Source of the DNA: Bacillus oleivorans
Lineage (GTDB): Bacteria; Bacillota; Bacilli; Bacillales; JC228
Assembly (NCBI RefSeq): GCF_900207585.1
Contig: NZ_OAOP01000006.1
Location: 62,001 to 126,000, forward strand
DNA length: 64,000 nt
Direction: 5' to 3'
The translations under genes and the position numbers were made by a program. The notes beneath the pieces were generated by a model. The model made no database searches and had not been told where the DNA came from. It saw only the letters and a list, made by a program, of their open reading frames with translations. Positions 7,760 to 16,262 of this stretch are shown piece by piece (position 1 is the stretch's first letter; the number at the start of each line of letters is the position of its first letter).

Positions 7760-9742
7760 TTGCATAAAGTCTCTTATTTCCTTATTTTTGTTGTAATGAT
7801 CACGGCTTTCATCTTTCTCGTAAAAGATAAGCCTATTCAAGCTGAAGAAGGCAATGTGCGAGAAATAGGAACGGCACTTAATGCTGTTTCGATACCTGCT
7901 GCCGGATATGGGAAAGGTCCAAACGGAGAAGACTGGGTCTACGCCGTTGCCAATGGTTCCCCTGCTATTTTCAATATTCTAGATGCTAAAACCGGCGAAC
8001 GTGTTAATAGCTTCCCGCTGGATGGAGCTAGCGGTGCCTGGGGTGTTACTGTCGATCCAGAAGGAAATGTATATGTAGGAACTTATTCGAATGCATCCCT
8101 TTATAAATATGTACCTGGCGTGGATCATATTGAAAATCTGGGAAAACCAATTCCAGGTGAATCCTTTATATGGCGTATAAAATCTGATGAAGACGGACGT
8201 ATTTATGGCGGAACCTTCCCAAGCGGAAAAGTGTTCCAATATGATCCAAACACTGGCGAGTTTCGTGATTATGGACAAATCGCTGAAGGACAGCAATACG
8301 CTAGAAGTATTGATATTTATAAGGACAAGGCCTATGTCGGTTTAGGTACAAATGGTGCTAATCTAGTTGAGTTAAATCTCGTAACAGGAGAAAGAACGGA
8401 GATTGAATTACCTGAAAAATATGCGAGCGCGACAAATGTTTACGACATTAATATCATTCGAAATAAAATGTTTGCACGAGTGACAGGAGGTTCCTCAGGA
8501 AATACCATCCTTGTCTATGACTTAAAAACGATGGAAATGATCGATGAAATTGCAGGTGCAAATGGATTAGACGTATCGTATCCAGGTTCTGGTAATTTGG
8601 TTTATTTTATAAAGAACGAAGAGTTGTATTCTTATGATTTGAATTCGTTAGAATTAACAGCAACTGGATTCAACAATCTTTTTTCAGCAAGAGGGTTTGG
8701 ATGGATTGAGATGAACAGCCATGATTTTCCTGGAAAAACATTAGTAAGTATTGCATGGGACGGGAAAATCCGTCTGTATAATCCAATTACGACCCATCAT
8801 CAAATCCTACAAGGACAAGTAAGCGGACAGCCCGTCGCTATTCAATCACTTGCACGGGGACCAAATGGAAATATTTTTATTGGAGGATATTTATCAGGGG
8901 GACTAGCAGAGTATAATTATTCGACTAATCAATTAACGGAATACAAAGGAATTGGACAAATAGAAGGAATGGTCACACATAATGACCGTTTATATATGGG
9001 TGTTTATCCGGGCGGATTTATTTATTCCTATGACCCAAGTCAAGCCTTTGAATTTGGAAAGAACCCCGTTGAACATTTCAGCCTAAGACCTGAAGGGCAA
9101 GACCGGCCATTTGCGCTTGTTTCTGCAGGGGATAAAATAGCGATCGGAACGGTTCCTGATTACGGAAAACTCGGAGGGGCTCTAACAATCTTTGACCCTG
9201 CAGTTAATCATTACACGGTTCATCAAAATATTGTTCAAAATCAAAGTGTTGTTTCACTGGCCTATAAGGATAGACTGGTATATGGAGGAACATCTGTCTG
9301 GGGCGGTCTCGGAATTGCACCAACCGAACAAGAAGCAAAACTATTTATCTTTGATTTAGAAAGCGAAGAAAAACGATTAGAAACTGTACCGGTTCCTGGA
9401 GAAAAAGCCATTACAGCTTTAACTTTTGATGAAAACGGATATTTATGGGGACTAACCTCAGGAATCTTGTTTAAATACGATACGGAGACAAACGAAATTA
9501 GCGAAACAGTGGAGCTGTATTCCAGGGACTGGGATTCCACCGGTCATTTATGGAGAGAGGGATTCTTAACATTTGATGAGGATGGGTACCTCTATGGTTC
9601 AACACGCGGAAAATTGTTTAGAGTAAATCCGGATACGTTAGATCATGAAACATTAGTTGAAAACGCAAATCTGTTTGCAGAAGATGCAGATGGAAACTTC
9701 TATTTTGCTAGAGGTCATAAGCTTTATCAGTATTTGAGATAG
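7760..9742 (+). CDS. Secreted beta-propeller protein
   Basis: A 660-residue exported protein. Residues 1-29 form a signal peptide (Lys, then FLIFVVMITAFIFLV, then an A-E-E boundary). The rest consists of many short beta repeats of the kind DPEGNVYVGTY, DEDGRIYGGTFPSGKVFQYD and DENGYLWGLTSGILFKYD, each followed by a loop of 30-45 residues. This is the pattern of one or two WD40/NHL/PQQ-like propellers. No catalytic domain is recognisable; ligand binding or lyase activity on a polysaccharide is only a possibility. The start is TTG at 7760 with AAAGGTGGAG upstream. The surrounding DNA holds gene fragments, so it may be acquired. Confidence 0.75.
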   Translation: MHKVSYFLIFVVMITAFIFLVKDKPIQAEEGNVREIGTALNAVSIPAAGYGKGPNGEDWVYAVANGSPAIFNILDAKTGERVNSFPLDGASGAWGVTVDPEGNVYVGTYSNASLYKYVPGVDHIENLGKPIPGESFIWRIKSDEDGRIYGGTFPSGKVFQYDPNTGEFRDYGQIAEGQQYARSIDIYKDKAYVGLGTNGANLVELNLVTGERTEIELPEKYASATNVYDINIIRNKMFARVTGGSSGNTILVYDLKTMEMIDEIAGANGLDVSYPGSGNLVYFIKNEELYSYDLNSLELTATGFNNLFSARGFGWIEMNSHDFPGKTLVSIAWDGKIRLYNPITTHHQILQGQVSGQPVAIQSLARGPNGNIFIGGYLSGGLAEYNYSTNQLTEYKGIGQIEGMVTHNDRLYMGVYPGGFIYSYDPSQAFEFGKNPVEHFSLRPEGQDRPFALVSAGDKIAIGTVPDYGKLGGALTIFDPAVNHYTVHQNIVQNQSVVSLAYKDRLVYGGTSVWGGLGIAPTEQEAKLFIFDLESEEKRLETVPVPGEKAITALTFDENGYLWGLTSGILFKYDTETNEISETVELYSRDWDSTGHLWREGFLTFDEDGYLYGSTRGKLFRVNPDTLDHETLVENANLFAEDADGNFYFARGHKLYQYLR

Positions 9743-9744
9743 AT

Positions 9745-9863
9745 TTACACAAATTCAGCCCACAGCTTATCGTCATCTGTATAATAACGTATATTGTTTT
9801 GATCCCATTCTAGTACTACTAACCCATCTTTTTCGTAAAATCTGTGGTGTGGTTCGACTAACC
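9745..9863 (-). pseudogene. C-terminal gene remnant
   Basis: On the minus strand an open frame of about 38 codons ends with TAA at 9747-9745 and reads with protein-like composition (HHRFYEKDGLVVLEWDQN...DDDKLWAEFV). It has no start and no ribosome binding site, and is cut off at its 5' side by the terminator at 9864-9897. It looks like the tail of a lost gene; the family is not recognised. Confidence 0.35.
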
Positions 9864-9897
9864 AAAAAAACCAAGAGAATCTTCTCTTGGTTTTTTT
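9864..9897 (+). terminator. Terminator after the beta-propeller gene
   Basis: Arms AACCAAGAGA / TCTCTTGGTT around a four-base loop, with A7 before and T7 after. The arms match the terminator at 7222-7256. Confidence 0.75.
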
Positions 9898-10000
9898 GAT
9901 TGTGTTACTCTCTAGTTTTACTAATCATTAAATTGTGTCTCCAATTCCATATTTATTCACAGCAGCTATCACTTGCACCTAGTAAAACTAAACCAGGATT

Positions 10001-10111
10001 CTATTGACTATCTTCTTTATCCAATGTTAATTCTTCAGTATCAGTAATCTGTGAATCAATCGCGACCTTATTTCCGTTGAAGGAACTTACCGTAAATGTG
10101 GCCCTAATCTT
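10001..10111 (-). pseudogene. Second gene remnant downstream of the MFS gene
   Basis: A minus-strand open frame ends in TAG at 10003-10001 and reads KIRATFTVSSFNGNKVAIDS followed by an acidic tail, with no start codon. It begins right beside the stop of the MFS gene. Composition suggests the end of a lipoprotein or extracellular protein. Evidence is limited to codon content. Confidence 0.25.
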
Positions 10112-11368
10112 TTAAAAAATAACAGATTCTCCTACTTTGTACTTTATCTTTTTTTCACTTGCATGAATGATTGACCAAAGAATGGCTAAAAAGATAAATA
10201 TGCCAGCTCCTCCCCAATAGAGATATGTAAAACCTAACTTTAATTCAAGTATCATGTAACTGATAAAAGGACCTAGAGCTGCACCAACATCTTGAGCAAT
10301 TGAGTATATAGTCAGAAACGAAACTATATTTGTAGTCTTAGCGGTATCGAGTGCAATTGCATCCATAACCGTTGTAATTGAGGTTGAACCAATCATAACT
10401 AAGAAGGTAATCAGTACCCACACGGTGATTGTCAGATTACTTGAGATCAATCCAAATGTTATACCCGCAAAGATCAGAGAATGAATAAAGATTGTATGTC
10501 TCCCTCCTGGTCCATCAGACCACCTCCCGAAAAGCTTTCCTAGTGACGGCTCCCATACCCATCTGGCAGAAAGAATAATCCCTGTGAGTAACGTTGCACT
10601 TAATACAGACCCGAATATAGAAATACTCTTACCGTGAACATGTTCAACGACTAAACTGATGGTAGAAGTAAAAACCCCCTGATATAACAGAGTGATAAAA
10701 AAACCTGTAGTGATAATACTTACCTTATATTTAAATGTTGATTGTGAAAAGATAGCTTTATCAAGAGCAGAAACCTTTTCAGCCTTAAGAGGTCTTTCCT
10801 TAGTTTTAAGAAAATACATAATCAACGGAAGCCCTGTAAAGGTAATAACACCAAAAATAATGGAAACTATACTTAACCCAATAAAGGGAACTAAAATACC
10901 CCCTATTAACATTCCTGCCAGACTTCCCAGACGGTATAATCCATTATATAAACCCATTGATTGACCGCGATGTTTTTCATCAGCAAGAAACGCGACAGCC
11001 GATAGACCTCCGATTCGAAAAAGTGACCATGCAATCCCCCATAACCCGCGTAATATAACCCAGGCGATAAACCCTTCAAACAAACCATATCCCAAGGTTG
11101 TTAAGCCTCCTAAAATAACGGCTATAATCAGTCCAAATCTTAAGGAAATCCTTTTATAAATCCACCCCACAAATGGATTGAAAGGCAGTCGGACGAATCG
11201 GTTAATGGAAAGGAGAATTCCAACCTGCCAAATAGAGTCAAGCCCTGCCTCTTCCCAGTAAAGAGGTAATGCAATATATAACATCGAATCTCCTAAAAGA
11301 CTTAAAGAGGTTACAATGGCAACTACTACAATAACACGGGAATTGTCAGGGTTTTCCTTTGATTCCAT
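10112..11368 (-). CDS. MFS transporter
   Basis: Major facilitator superfamily permease of 418 residues with about 12 hydrophobic segments. It has the loop 2-3 region NPFVGWIYKRISLRFG and a second-half counterpart GKLFGRWSDGPGGRHT, both typical of drug- or metabolite-exporting MFS proteins. The ATG at 11368 has AAAGGAG upstream; a TTG 21 bp earlier lies before that ribosome binding site and is rejected. It is the last gene of a probable operon with the small protein and two flavoproteins, so export of a product or substrate of these oxidoreductases is an inference. Confidence 0.85.
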   Translation of the reverse strand: MESKENPDNSRVIVVVAIVTSLSLLGDSMLYIALPLYWEEAGLDSIWQVGILLSINRFVRLPFNPFVGWIYKRISLRFGLIIAVILGGLTTLGYGLFEGFIAWVILRGLWGIAWSLFRIGGLSAVAFLADEKHRGQSMGLYNGLYRLGSLAGMLIGGILVPFIGLSIVSIIFGVITFTGLPLIMYFLKTKERPLKAEKVSALDKAIFSQSTFKYKVSIITTGFFITLLYQGVFTSTISLVVEHVHGKSISIFGSVLSATLLTGIILSARWVWEPSLGKLFGRWSDGPGGRHTIFIHSLIFAGITFGLISSNLTITVWVLITFLVMIGSTSITTVMDAIALDTAKTTNIVSFLTIYSIAQDVGAALGPFISYMILELKLGFTYLYWGGAGIFIFLAILWSIIHASEKKIKYKVGESVIF

Positions 11369-11399
11369 ATAAAATTCTCCTTTCCCCAATCAAATCAAA

Positions 11400-11600
11400 C
11401 TATAATCCTTTTAATTCTCTATACGCTTGTAAAAATTGCTGGTACGTTTCATGCCCCAGTCTATCCTCTTGCAATCCGAATAAATGCTGAAAGACTAACT
11501 CTTTCGCTTCCTCAACCTGATAACTATACGCATTCATAATTAATTTTATATATGATATGAAATATTCTTTTCGTAATGAACCTGCACGATTAATGACCAT
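11400..11600 (-). CDS. Small hypothetical protein, 66 aa
   Basis: A short ORF with GAGAGGA before its ATG, placed between the MFS gene (31 bp) and the Cys-Cys flavoprotein gene (66 bp) on the same strand. The sequence is soluble and helical in character, with the C-terminal half HLFGLQEDRLGHETYQQFLQAYREL. No family is recognised. Its place in the operon is the main reason to think it is real. Confidence 0.5.
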   Translation of the reverse strand: MVINRAGSLRKEYFISYIKLIMNAYSYQVEEAKELVFQHLFGLQEDRLGHETYQQFLQAYRELKGL

Positions 11601-11666
11601 ATTCCTCTCTTCAATTTTATAGGAAGCAGATACTTCCCATCCCAGTTACTCATTTTTAAAACTGAA

Positions 11667-13016
11667 TCAATTACAACAGTTATTATTGTTTAGATTTACA
11701 CTGCAGACCCCTGTTTCAGGTAATTCTAATTCCACTTTCTCAGCGGAAATAAAATCACCAGCTAGGTAGGCTGCAACAGATCTAGCTTGTTCATATCCTG
11801 TCGCCATTAGAAATGTTGGTGCCCGGCCATAGCTTTTCGAACCAATAATATAGAAGTCTTTTTCGGGCTGACGCAGTTCCTTTTCCCCGTGCGGACGTAC
11901 GGTTCCGCAACTGTGGATATTAGGATCGATTAGCGGAGCTAAGGCTTTTACACTTTCGGTTGCAGAATCGATAGAGGTTCGAACCTCATTGATCATGGTG
12001 AAATCAGGACGGCTCCCTGTATTTACGATCAACTCATCGATTCCAGTAAGACTCCTATCCTCAGCTTGAATCTCAATTCCTGCTTCAGATTTCTTGACCA
12101 ATTGGATACTAAAAGGAGTGATCACTTCTATCTTCTGTTTATCAACTAGTCTGTGAATCCTGCTGCCTAAGGCACCCCGAGCTGCAAGAGCATCTTTTTC
12201 TTCTCCTCCATAAGCGTCTTCAACGCGCTTTCTTCTCATAATCCACAAAATGTCCGTTTGAGGAAAAGACTCTTTAAGTTTCGCCAAATCCAGTAATGCA
12301 TTGATCGCTGAATGCCCTCCACCTACGACAGCTACGCGCTTGTTGGCATATCGTTCCTGTTCCCTGCCCAAAACATCAGGAATGCCGTAAAAAATTTGAT
12401 CCTGAAGTAATTCTTCTTTAAGCCATATTCCACTTGAAACAGCAGGATTCGGATTTCCCCAAGTTCCTGTCGCATCAAGCACAGCTCCAGCTTCATATGT
12501 TTTATACATACCATTGTTTTCAGTATGAATGATAAATGGAACATGATCCCGATTCCATGTCTTCATTTTATCCATATCTTTTCTTCCTATTGATAGTACT
12601 TTTGTATTTAAATAAACAAAAGGCTGAATTTCCTGAAGATTAGATAATGGCTGTAAATATTGTTCAACAAGTTCTTTCCCAGTCGGTAATTGATCTAAAT
12701 CTGGATGTGTCCAGCCACTTGTTTCGAGTAAACTCATAGCTGCTTTATCGATGTTATATCGCCAAGGTGAAAATAAGCGAACATGCCCCCACGTTAAGAT
12801 ATTAGCACCTACTTGCTTACCCGCTTCTAGCAAGATAAAAGATTTCCCGCGGACTGCTAAATGTGCTGCAGCTGCTAAGCCAACGGGTCCTGCTCCAATA
12901 ATCGCAACAGGTAAGCGATGATTTGAATCATTATTTATCGTACTAGTATTCTTTTCACTTGTTTTTGGACCGCAGCATCCTTGTACTTCAATAGGAATAT
13001 TTAATAAATTTGTCAT
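11667..13016 (-). CDS. FAD/NAD(P)-dependent oxidoreductase with cysteine-pair termini
   Basis: A 449-residue flavoprotein with two dinucleotide folds: FAD-binding VAIIGAGPVGLAAAAHL (37-53) and NAD(P)-binding VAVVGGGHSAINALL (about 228-242). It ends with a C-terminal FAD loop near TVRPHGEKEL...ATGYEQARS. Unusual features are a cysteine pair near the N-terminus (QGCCGPK, residues 13-19) and a C-terminal tail CSVNLNNNNCCN. Such cysteines suggest metal(loid) or thiol chemistry. Related flavoproteins occur in arsenic-resistance operons, but no arsR, arsB or arsC gene is present here, so a role in metalloid detoxification is inference. It lies 39 bp after an ArsO-like gene. Confidence 0.75.
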   Translation of the reverse strand: MTNLLNIPIEVQGCCGPKTSEKNTSTINNDSNHRLPVAIIGAGPVGLAAAAHLAVRGKSFILLEAGKQVGANILTWGHVRLFSPWRYNIDKAAMSLLETSGWTHPDLDQLPTGKELVEQYLQPLSNLQEIQPFVYLNTKVLSIGRKDMDKMKTWNRDHVPFIIHTENNGMYKTYEAGAVLDATGTWGNPNPAVSSGIWLKEELLQDQIFYGIPDVLGREQERYANKRVAVVGGGHSAINALLDLAKLKESFPQTDILWIMRRKRVEDAYGGEEKDALAARGALGSRIHRLVDKQKIEVITPFSIQLVKKSEAGIEIQAEDRSLTGIDELIVNTGSRPDFTMINEVRTSIDSATESVKALAPLIDPNIHSCGTVRPHGEKELRQPEKDFYIIGSKSYGRAPTFLMATGYEQARSVAAYLAGDFISAEKVELELPETGVCSVNLNNNNCCN

Positions 13017-13055
13017 AATGTTTTACTCCTCATTTCTTTTCATTGTTTTTTATAT

Positions 13056-14117
13056 TTATTGAGCTTTCAAATAGGTTAGGAGTCTCCGAACAACAAATTT
13101 TGCATCAGAATCTACTCCCCTTAATGTAGCGGAAGAAAATGATCGCTGTCCTTCTAATCCCAAGTAATAAAGTCCAGGAACAGTCTTACTTACACCGGCA
13201 AGATGTAGAGGTTTGCCTTCTGAATCAAGAGCCCGTAATTGACGTAAATAAGGAAAATTATAACGGTACCCTGTAGCAAAAATAACAGTGTCCACGGGTT
13301 CTTTTATCCCATCTGACCAAATGATTCCCTCCGTATAAAAAGAGGAAAACATAGGCTTCTGATTCGGTTTTCCCATCGCTAATTGTTCTTTAAATCCATC
13401 TAAATCTATTACAGCGTTTGAAGAAGGAATCATTTTTCCAAATCTCCAAAAAGGAAATGTATCAAATCCTATAATCTTGAACCAAAAGTGCAGGTCTTTT
13501 CCTATTATTTTTTGATTGATTAATTTTACCGGATGCCTTACAGCTAAAGTGGTTGAAGATACTTCTGCTAATTCAATAGCAATCTGAACCGCTGAATTTC
13601 TGCTCCCAACTACTACAATCCTTTGGTTATTCAAAGTATCTGGACTTCGATAGTCAGCGGAATGAATGATATGTCCTTTAAATTGATCCATTCCTGTTAT
13701 GGAAGGTATAAATGGAGTATGAAAGGATCCTGTTGCATTTATAATAGATCTGCTTAGATATACTTCATTGGATTTTGTTTGAATTGTGAATATATGATCC
13801 TTTTTTTCAACAGAGACAACATGCGAATTGGTAACTAATGGAAATTGAAAATAGTCTTGGTAATCTTTTAGATAACGAATTACTTCAGACTTAGATGGAT
13901 AATGGTCAGGATCTCCTGGAAAATTCATTCCGGGTAAAGGCGAAAAACGTGCAGGAGAAAATAATTTAAGACTGTCATAATACTGTGGCCAAGATCCTTC
14001 AGCATTCTCTTGAGATTCTAAAATCAAAAATTGTAACCCCTTCTTTTGTAAATGATACCCCGAAGCAAGACCTGCCTGACCTCCGCCAATTACAATAACA
14101 TCTAATACCTTTGTCAT
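13056..14117 (-). CDS. ArsO-like flavin-containing monooxygenase
   Basis: A 353-residue single-component flavoprotein of the ArsO/CzcO type. The N-terminal FAD motif is VIVIGGGQAGLASGYHL (8-24), followed by the family sequence YDSLKLFSPARFSPLPG and a central FATGYRYNFPYL. The NAD(P)H-binding motif reads VVVGSRNSAVQIA, where the usual second and third glycines are Ser and Arg. Family members use NAD(P)H and O2 to oxidise organic or metalloid substrates. It is the first gene of the operon that runs to the MFS exporter. The palindrome at 14140-14152 sits 23 bp before its start codon, so repression at this site is likely. Confidence 0.78.
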   Translation of the reverse strand: MTKVLDVIVIGGGQAGLASGYHLQKKGLQFLILESQENAEGSWPQYYDSLKLFSPARFSPLPGMNFPGDPDHYPSKSEVIRYLKDYQDYFQFPLVTNSHVVSVEKKDHIFTIQTKSNEVYLSRSIINATGSFHTPFIPSITGMDQFKGHIIHSADYRSPDTLNNQRIVVVGSRNSAVQIAIELAEVSSTTLAVRHPVKLINQKIIGKDLHFWFKIIGFDTFPFWRFGKMIPSSNAVIDLDGFKEQLAMGKPNQKPMFSSFYTEGIIWSDGIKEPVDTVIFATGYRYNFPYLRQLRALDSEGKPLHLAGVSKTVPGLYYLGLEGQRSFSSATLRGVDSDAKFVVRRLLTYLKAQ

Positions 14118-14139
14118 ATAAACCCTTCTTTATAATTAT

Positions 14140-14152
14140 TTGCATTTTGCAA
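14140..14152 (-). promoter_or_regulatory. Palindromic operator candidate, proximal copy
   Basis: TTGCATTTTGCAA is a 13-base palindrome just upstream of the ArsO-like start codon. The same palindrome in the opposite orientation occurs at 14272-14284. A dimeric repressor (ArsR, TetR or MarR type) is the natural reading, but no regulator gene is in this cluster. Confidence 0.5.
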
Positions 14153-14271
14153 GTAATTGTTGCAATGTTTCTCCCATTAAAGGAGATCTTCTAGAGATAT
14201 GGTATTTTCCTTTCTTTTATACTTTTACTACTTGTTACTTTTTTCCTTTGATTTATTTATACCTAACTAAT

Positions 14272-14284
14272 TTGCAAAATGCAA
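14272..14284 (-). promoter_or_regulatory. Palindromic operator candidate, distal copy
   Basis: TTGCAAAATGCAA is the exact reverse complement of the proximal palindrome. Identity extends a few bases on each side (ACTTGCA on one arm). The copies are 132 bp apart centre to centre, about 12.5 helical turns. Confidence 0.45.
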
Positions 14285-14313
14285 GTATTATTTTAAAAAA
14301 AATAAAATCAAAC

Positions 14314-14347
14314 AAAAAACTGTAGAAGATAACGTCTACAGTTTTTG
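14314..14347 (-). terminator. Terminator downstream of ssrA
   Basis: AAAAACTGTAGA / TCTACAGTTTTT with an eight-base loop, A-rich and T-rich on the two sides. It lies 104 bp beyond the mature 3' end of tmRNA on the minus strand. It could also end plus-strand transcription. Confidence 0.65.
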
Positions 14348-14450
14348 AAGTATAAAAATTTGCCTAAAGTTTTTTGGAGCATAACCTTGCCAAAACGGCA
14401 ATATTATGGTTCCAGTCCCACTTAGCTGGTCATAAATCACCTTATATGTA

Positions 14451-14809
14451 TGGTGGAGACGGTGGGAATCGAACCCACGTCCAAAGATATCGCTACTTAA
14501 GCGTCTACGAGCGTAGTCGGCATATTTACGTTTCGCTACTTCTTATGCCTGCCGACAGGCGTCCGAGTAGCTAGTCTGTAAATCTCTTCCCTCATCCTCA
14601 GACGGCAGAATCAGGCGTATCCCACTCTAGTGAGCCCCAGGACTCCACATGGGCGATGGAGAGTGAGGCAAGCTATGCGCTACTTACGCAGCGAAAGCTA
14701 AGTTGTTGTTTTGTTTGCCAGTTATATTTAACTTGACGTTGATTACGAGGACGATCCCCCCGGCTCGCAACTCAAGCTCGACTACCCCTGTCGAATCCGT
14801 AGCGTCCCC
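14451..14809 (-). ncRNA. ssrA: Transfer-messenger RNA (tmRNA)
   Basis: A 359-nt tmRNA. The 5' end GGGGACGCTACGGATTCGAC and the 3' end GTTCGATTCCCACCGTCTCC plus encoded CCA form the tRNA-like domain with an alanine-type acceptor. The internal ORF encodes GKQNNNLAFAA followed by TAA, so with the charged alanine the degradation tag is AGKQNNNLAFAA, ending in the usual hydrophobic Ala-Ala recognised by ClpXP. tmRNA works with SmpB, encoded just upstream (14926-15390), to rescue stalled ribosomes; RNase R, also encoded nearby, degrades the defective mRNA. Both ends were placed by pairing the acceptor stem. Confidence 0.97.
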
Positions 14810-14878
14810 ATTATAAAAATGAGTAGTACAGGAATCCCGAGCAAACAGTTGCGTCATCCCTTTTCGATGACAATATCC

Positions 14879-14906
14879 ATTATAACATGCTTACAGATTT
14901 ACGCAA
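14879..14906 (-). promoter_or_regulatory. ssrA promoter
   Basis: On the minus strand: -35 TTGCGT, a 16-bp spacer, and -10 TATAAT preceded by TGT (an extended -10). Transcription would start about 60 nt before the mature tmRNA, consistent with 5' trimming by RNase P. Confidence 0.65.
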
Positions 14907-14925
14907 ATGGTGGTTATTAACAGTC

Positions 14926-15390
14926 TTACCTTTGCCGTTCCTTAAAGGCACGCTCTATATCACGCTTAGCCTCTTTCCGTTTTAAGTCTTCACGTTTATC
15001 GTAATTCTTTTTACCTTTAGCTAAGCCCAATAAGATTTTCGCGTAGCCATTTTTAAGATATAACTTCACAGGAACCAAAGAATAGCCCTTTTCCTTTGTT
15101 TCCCCAATCAGTTTACTGATTTCCTTTTTATGAAGCAGCAGTTTACGGGTTCGTAAAGGATCGTGATTATACCGGTTTCCTTGCTCATAGGGACTGATAT
15201 GCATATTGAATAAAAAGACTTCCCCGTTTTGAATTCTCGCAAACGAATCCTTGAGGTTGACTCTCCCTGCACGGATTGACTTAATTTCGGTTCCTTGCAA
15301 AACAAGCCCTGCTTCATACGTTTCTTCTATAAAATAATCATGATATGCTTTTTTATTCTGAGCAATCACTTTCCCTTGACCTTTTGGCAT
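14926..15390 (-). CDS. smpB: SsrA-binding protein SmpB
   Basis: A 154-residue RNA-binding protein that delivers tmRNA to stalled ribosomes. Diagnostic stretches are [37 protein letters not shown] and the basic C-terminal tail [19 protein letters not shown]. The length is typical. It lies directly upstream of ssrA on the same strand, as in B. subtilis. Confidence 0.97.
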   Translation of the reverse strand: MPKGQGKVIAQNKKAYHDYFIEETYEAGLVLQGTEIKSIRAGRVNLKDSFARIQNGEVFLFNMHISPYEQGNRYNHDPLRTRKLLLHKKEISKLIGETKEKGYSLVPVKLYLKNGYAKILLGLAKGKKNYDKREDLKRKEAKRDIERAFKERQR

Positions 15391-15455
15391 AAGCTTTTTC
15401 CTCCTCCAGCGTTACTATATTGTATCAAAAGGAGGTGCTCTACTCAATGATTAGG

Positions 15456-16106
15456 TCACATTACGGGCGGAATATAAAGGTTTAAAAATGTAAACACAGA
15501 CAGATTTCCGACATCGACTAAAAAGTGTGAAAAAATCGGCCATCTTAGGCTTCCGATTCTGTAGTAGGCATAAGACCATACGAGTGACATAATAAGTAGA
15601 GAGACAAATATCATATAGCTACGGTTTGCAATTGAAAAAACGCCCCATAAAAGCGGATGACTCAAGATAAAAAATAATGTAGAATATAGAACCTTTGCAA
15701 ACTTTGATTGGAAGGGTAGCTTGTTTAGTAAAAGCCCGCGCCAAAATCCTTCTTCAAAAAAAGGATTAATCAAAGCAAACAATAGCCAAAATAACGTTGC
15801 CGCTAAAGACTCACTTAGAAGCTGCAGATTCGTAAACAGAATCGTTAACGGAAAAAGCCCCACCAAGACAGTTCCAATTTTCCAGCCAAAGTGGCCTTCG
15901 ACCCGAGAGAGCCATTTTGACCGCTCTTCCTTTGTCGTAAAAAAGTAAATAAAAGCAAATATACTCCCCCAGTAAAAAATAGCGACCGGAATCCAGGCCC
16001 ATTCTTGAATGAAGGTTGAAAAAATAAAAGAACTGCTTGAACTGATCAGGACTACAATAATCGGTGCCCAGATCATAATATGACCATTTTTCATCTTTAC
16101 AGCCAT
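15456..16106 (-). CDS. CPBP-family intramembrane glutamic endopeptidase
   Basis: A 216-residue integral membrane protein with about seven hydrophobic segments. It has the CPBP/Abi motifs: EEGFWR (Glu118, Glu119, Arg123), His150 in FILSH and His194 in FSHFLVD. The family includes CAAX-prenyl-type proteases and bacteriocin self-immunity proteins; the substrate is unknown. It is inserted between rnr and smpB, which are neighbours in B. subtilis. GAGGAGATTTATTA precedes the ATG. Confidence 0.85.
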   Translation of the reverse strand: MAVKMKNGHIMIWAPIIVVLISSSSSFIFSTFIQEWAWIPVAIFYWGSIFAFIYFFTTKEERSKWLSRVEGHFGWKIGTVLVGLFPLTILFTNLQLLSESLAATLFWLLFALINPFFEEGFWRGLLLNKLPFQSKFAKVLYSTLFFILSHPLLWGVFSIANRSYMIFVSLLIMSLVWSYAYYRIGSLRWPIFSHFLVDVGNLSVFTFLNLYIPPVM

Positions 16107-16229
16107 TAATAAATCTCCTCTATTTCGACAAATTTTTCACTATTTTCCAAGTATAACAAAGAGTGGGTTTTAATGGCTCCATTATTATGTAAAAAATTTG
16201 TTAATGGCGTTTAGTTAATTAATATCTGC

Positions 16230-16262
16230 AAAAAAAACAGCCCCTTCCTCTGAAGAGACTGT
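16230..16262 (-). terminator. Terminator of rnr
   Basis: On the minus strand ACAGTCTCTTC / GAAGGGGCTGT with loop AGAG is followed by eight T. It begins within the rnr stop codon. Confidence 0.75.

Noticed and set aside
14390-14404. TTGCCGTTTTGGCAA hairpin as the ssrA terminator
   Set aside because: The stem is only five pairs and no T-run follows on the minus strand; 14314-14347 is a better candidate.
14374-14574. 66-codon plus-strand ORF over the 3' part of ssrA
   Set aside because: It lies antisense to tmRNA and has no independent support.
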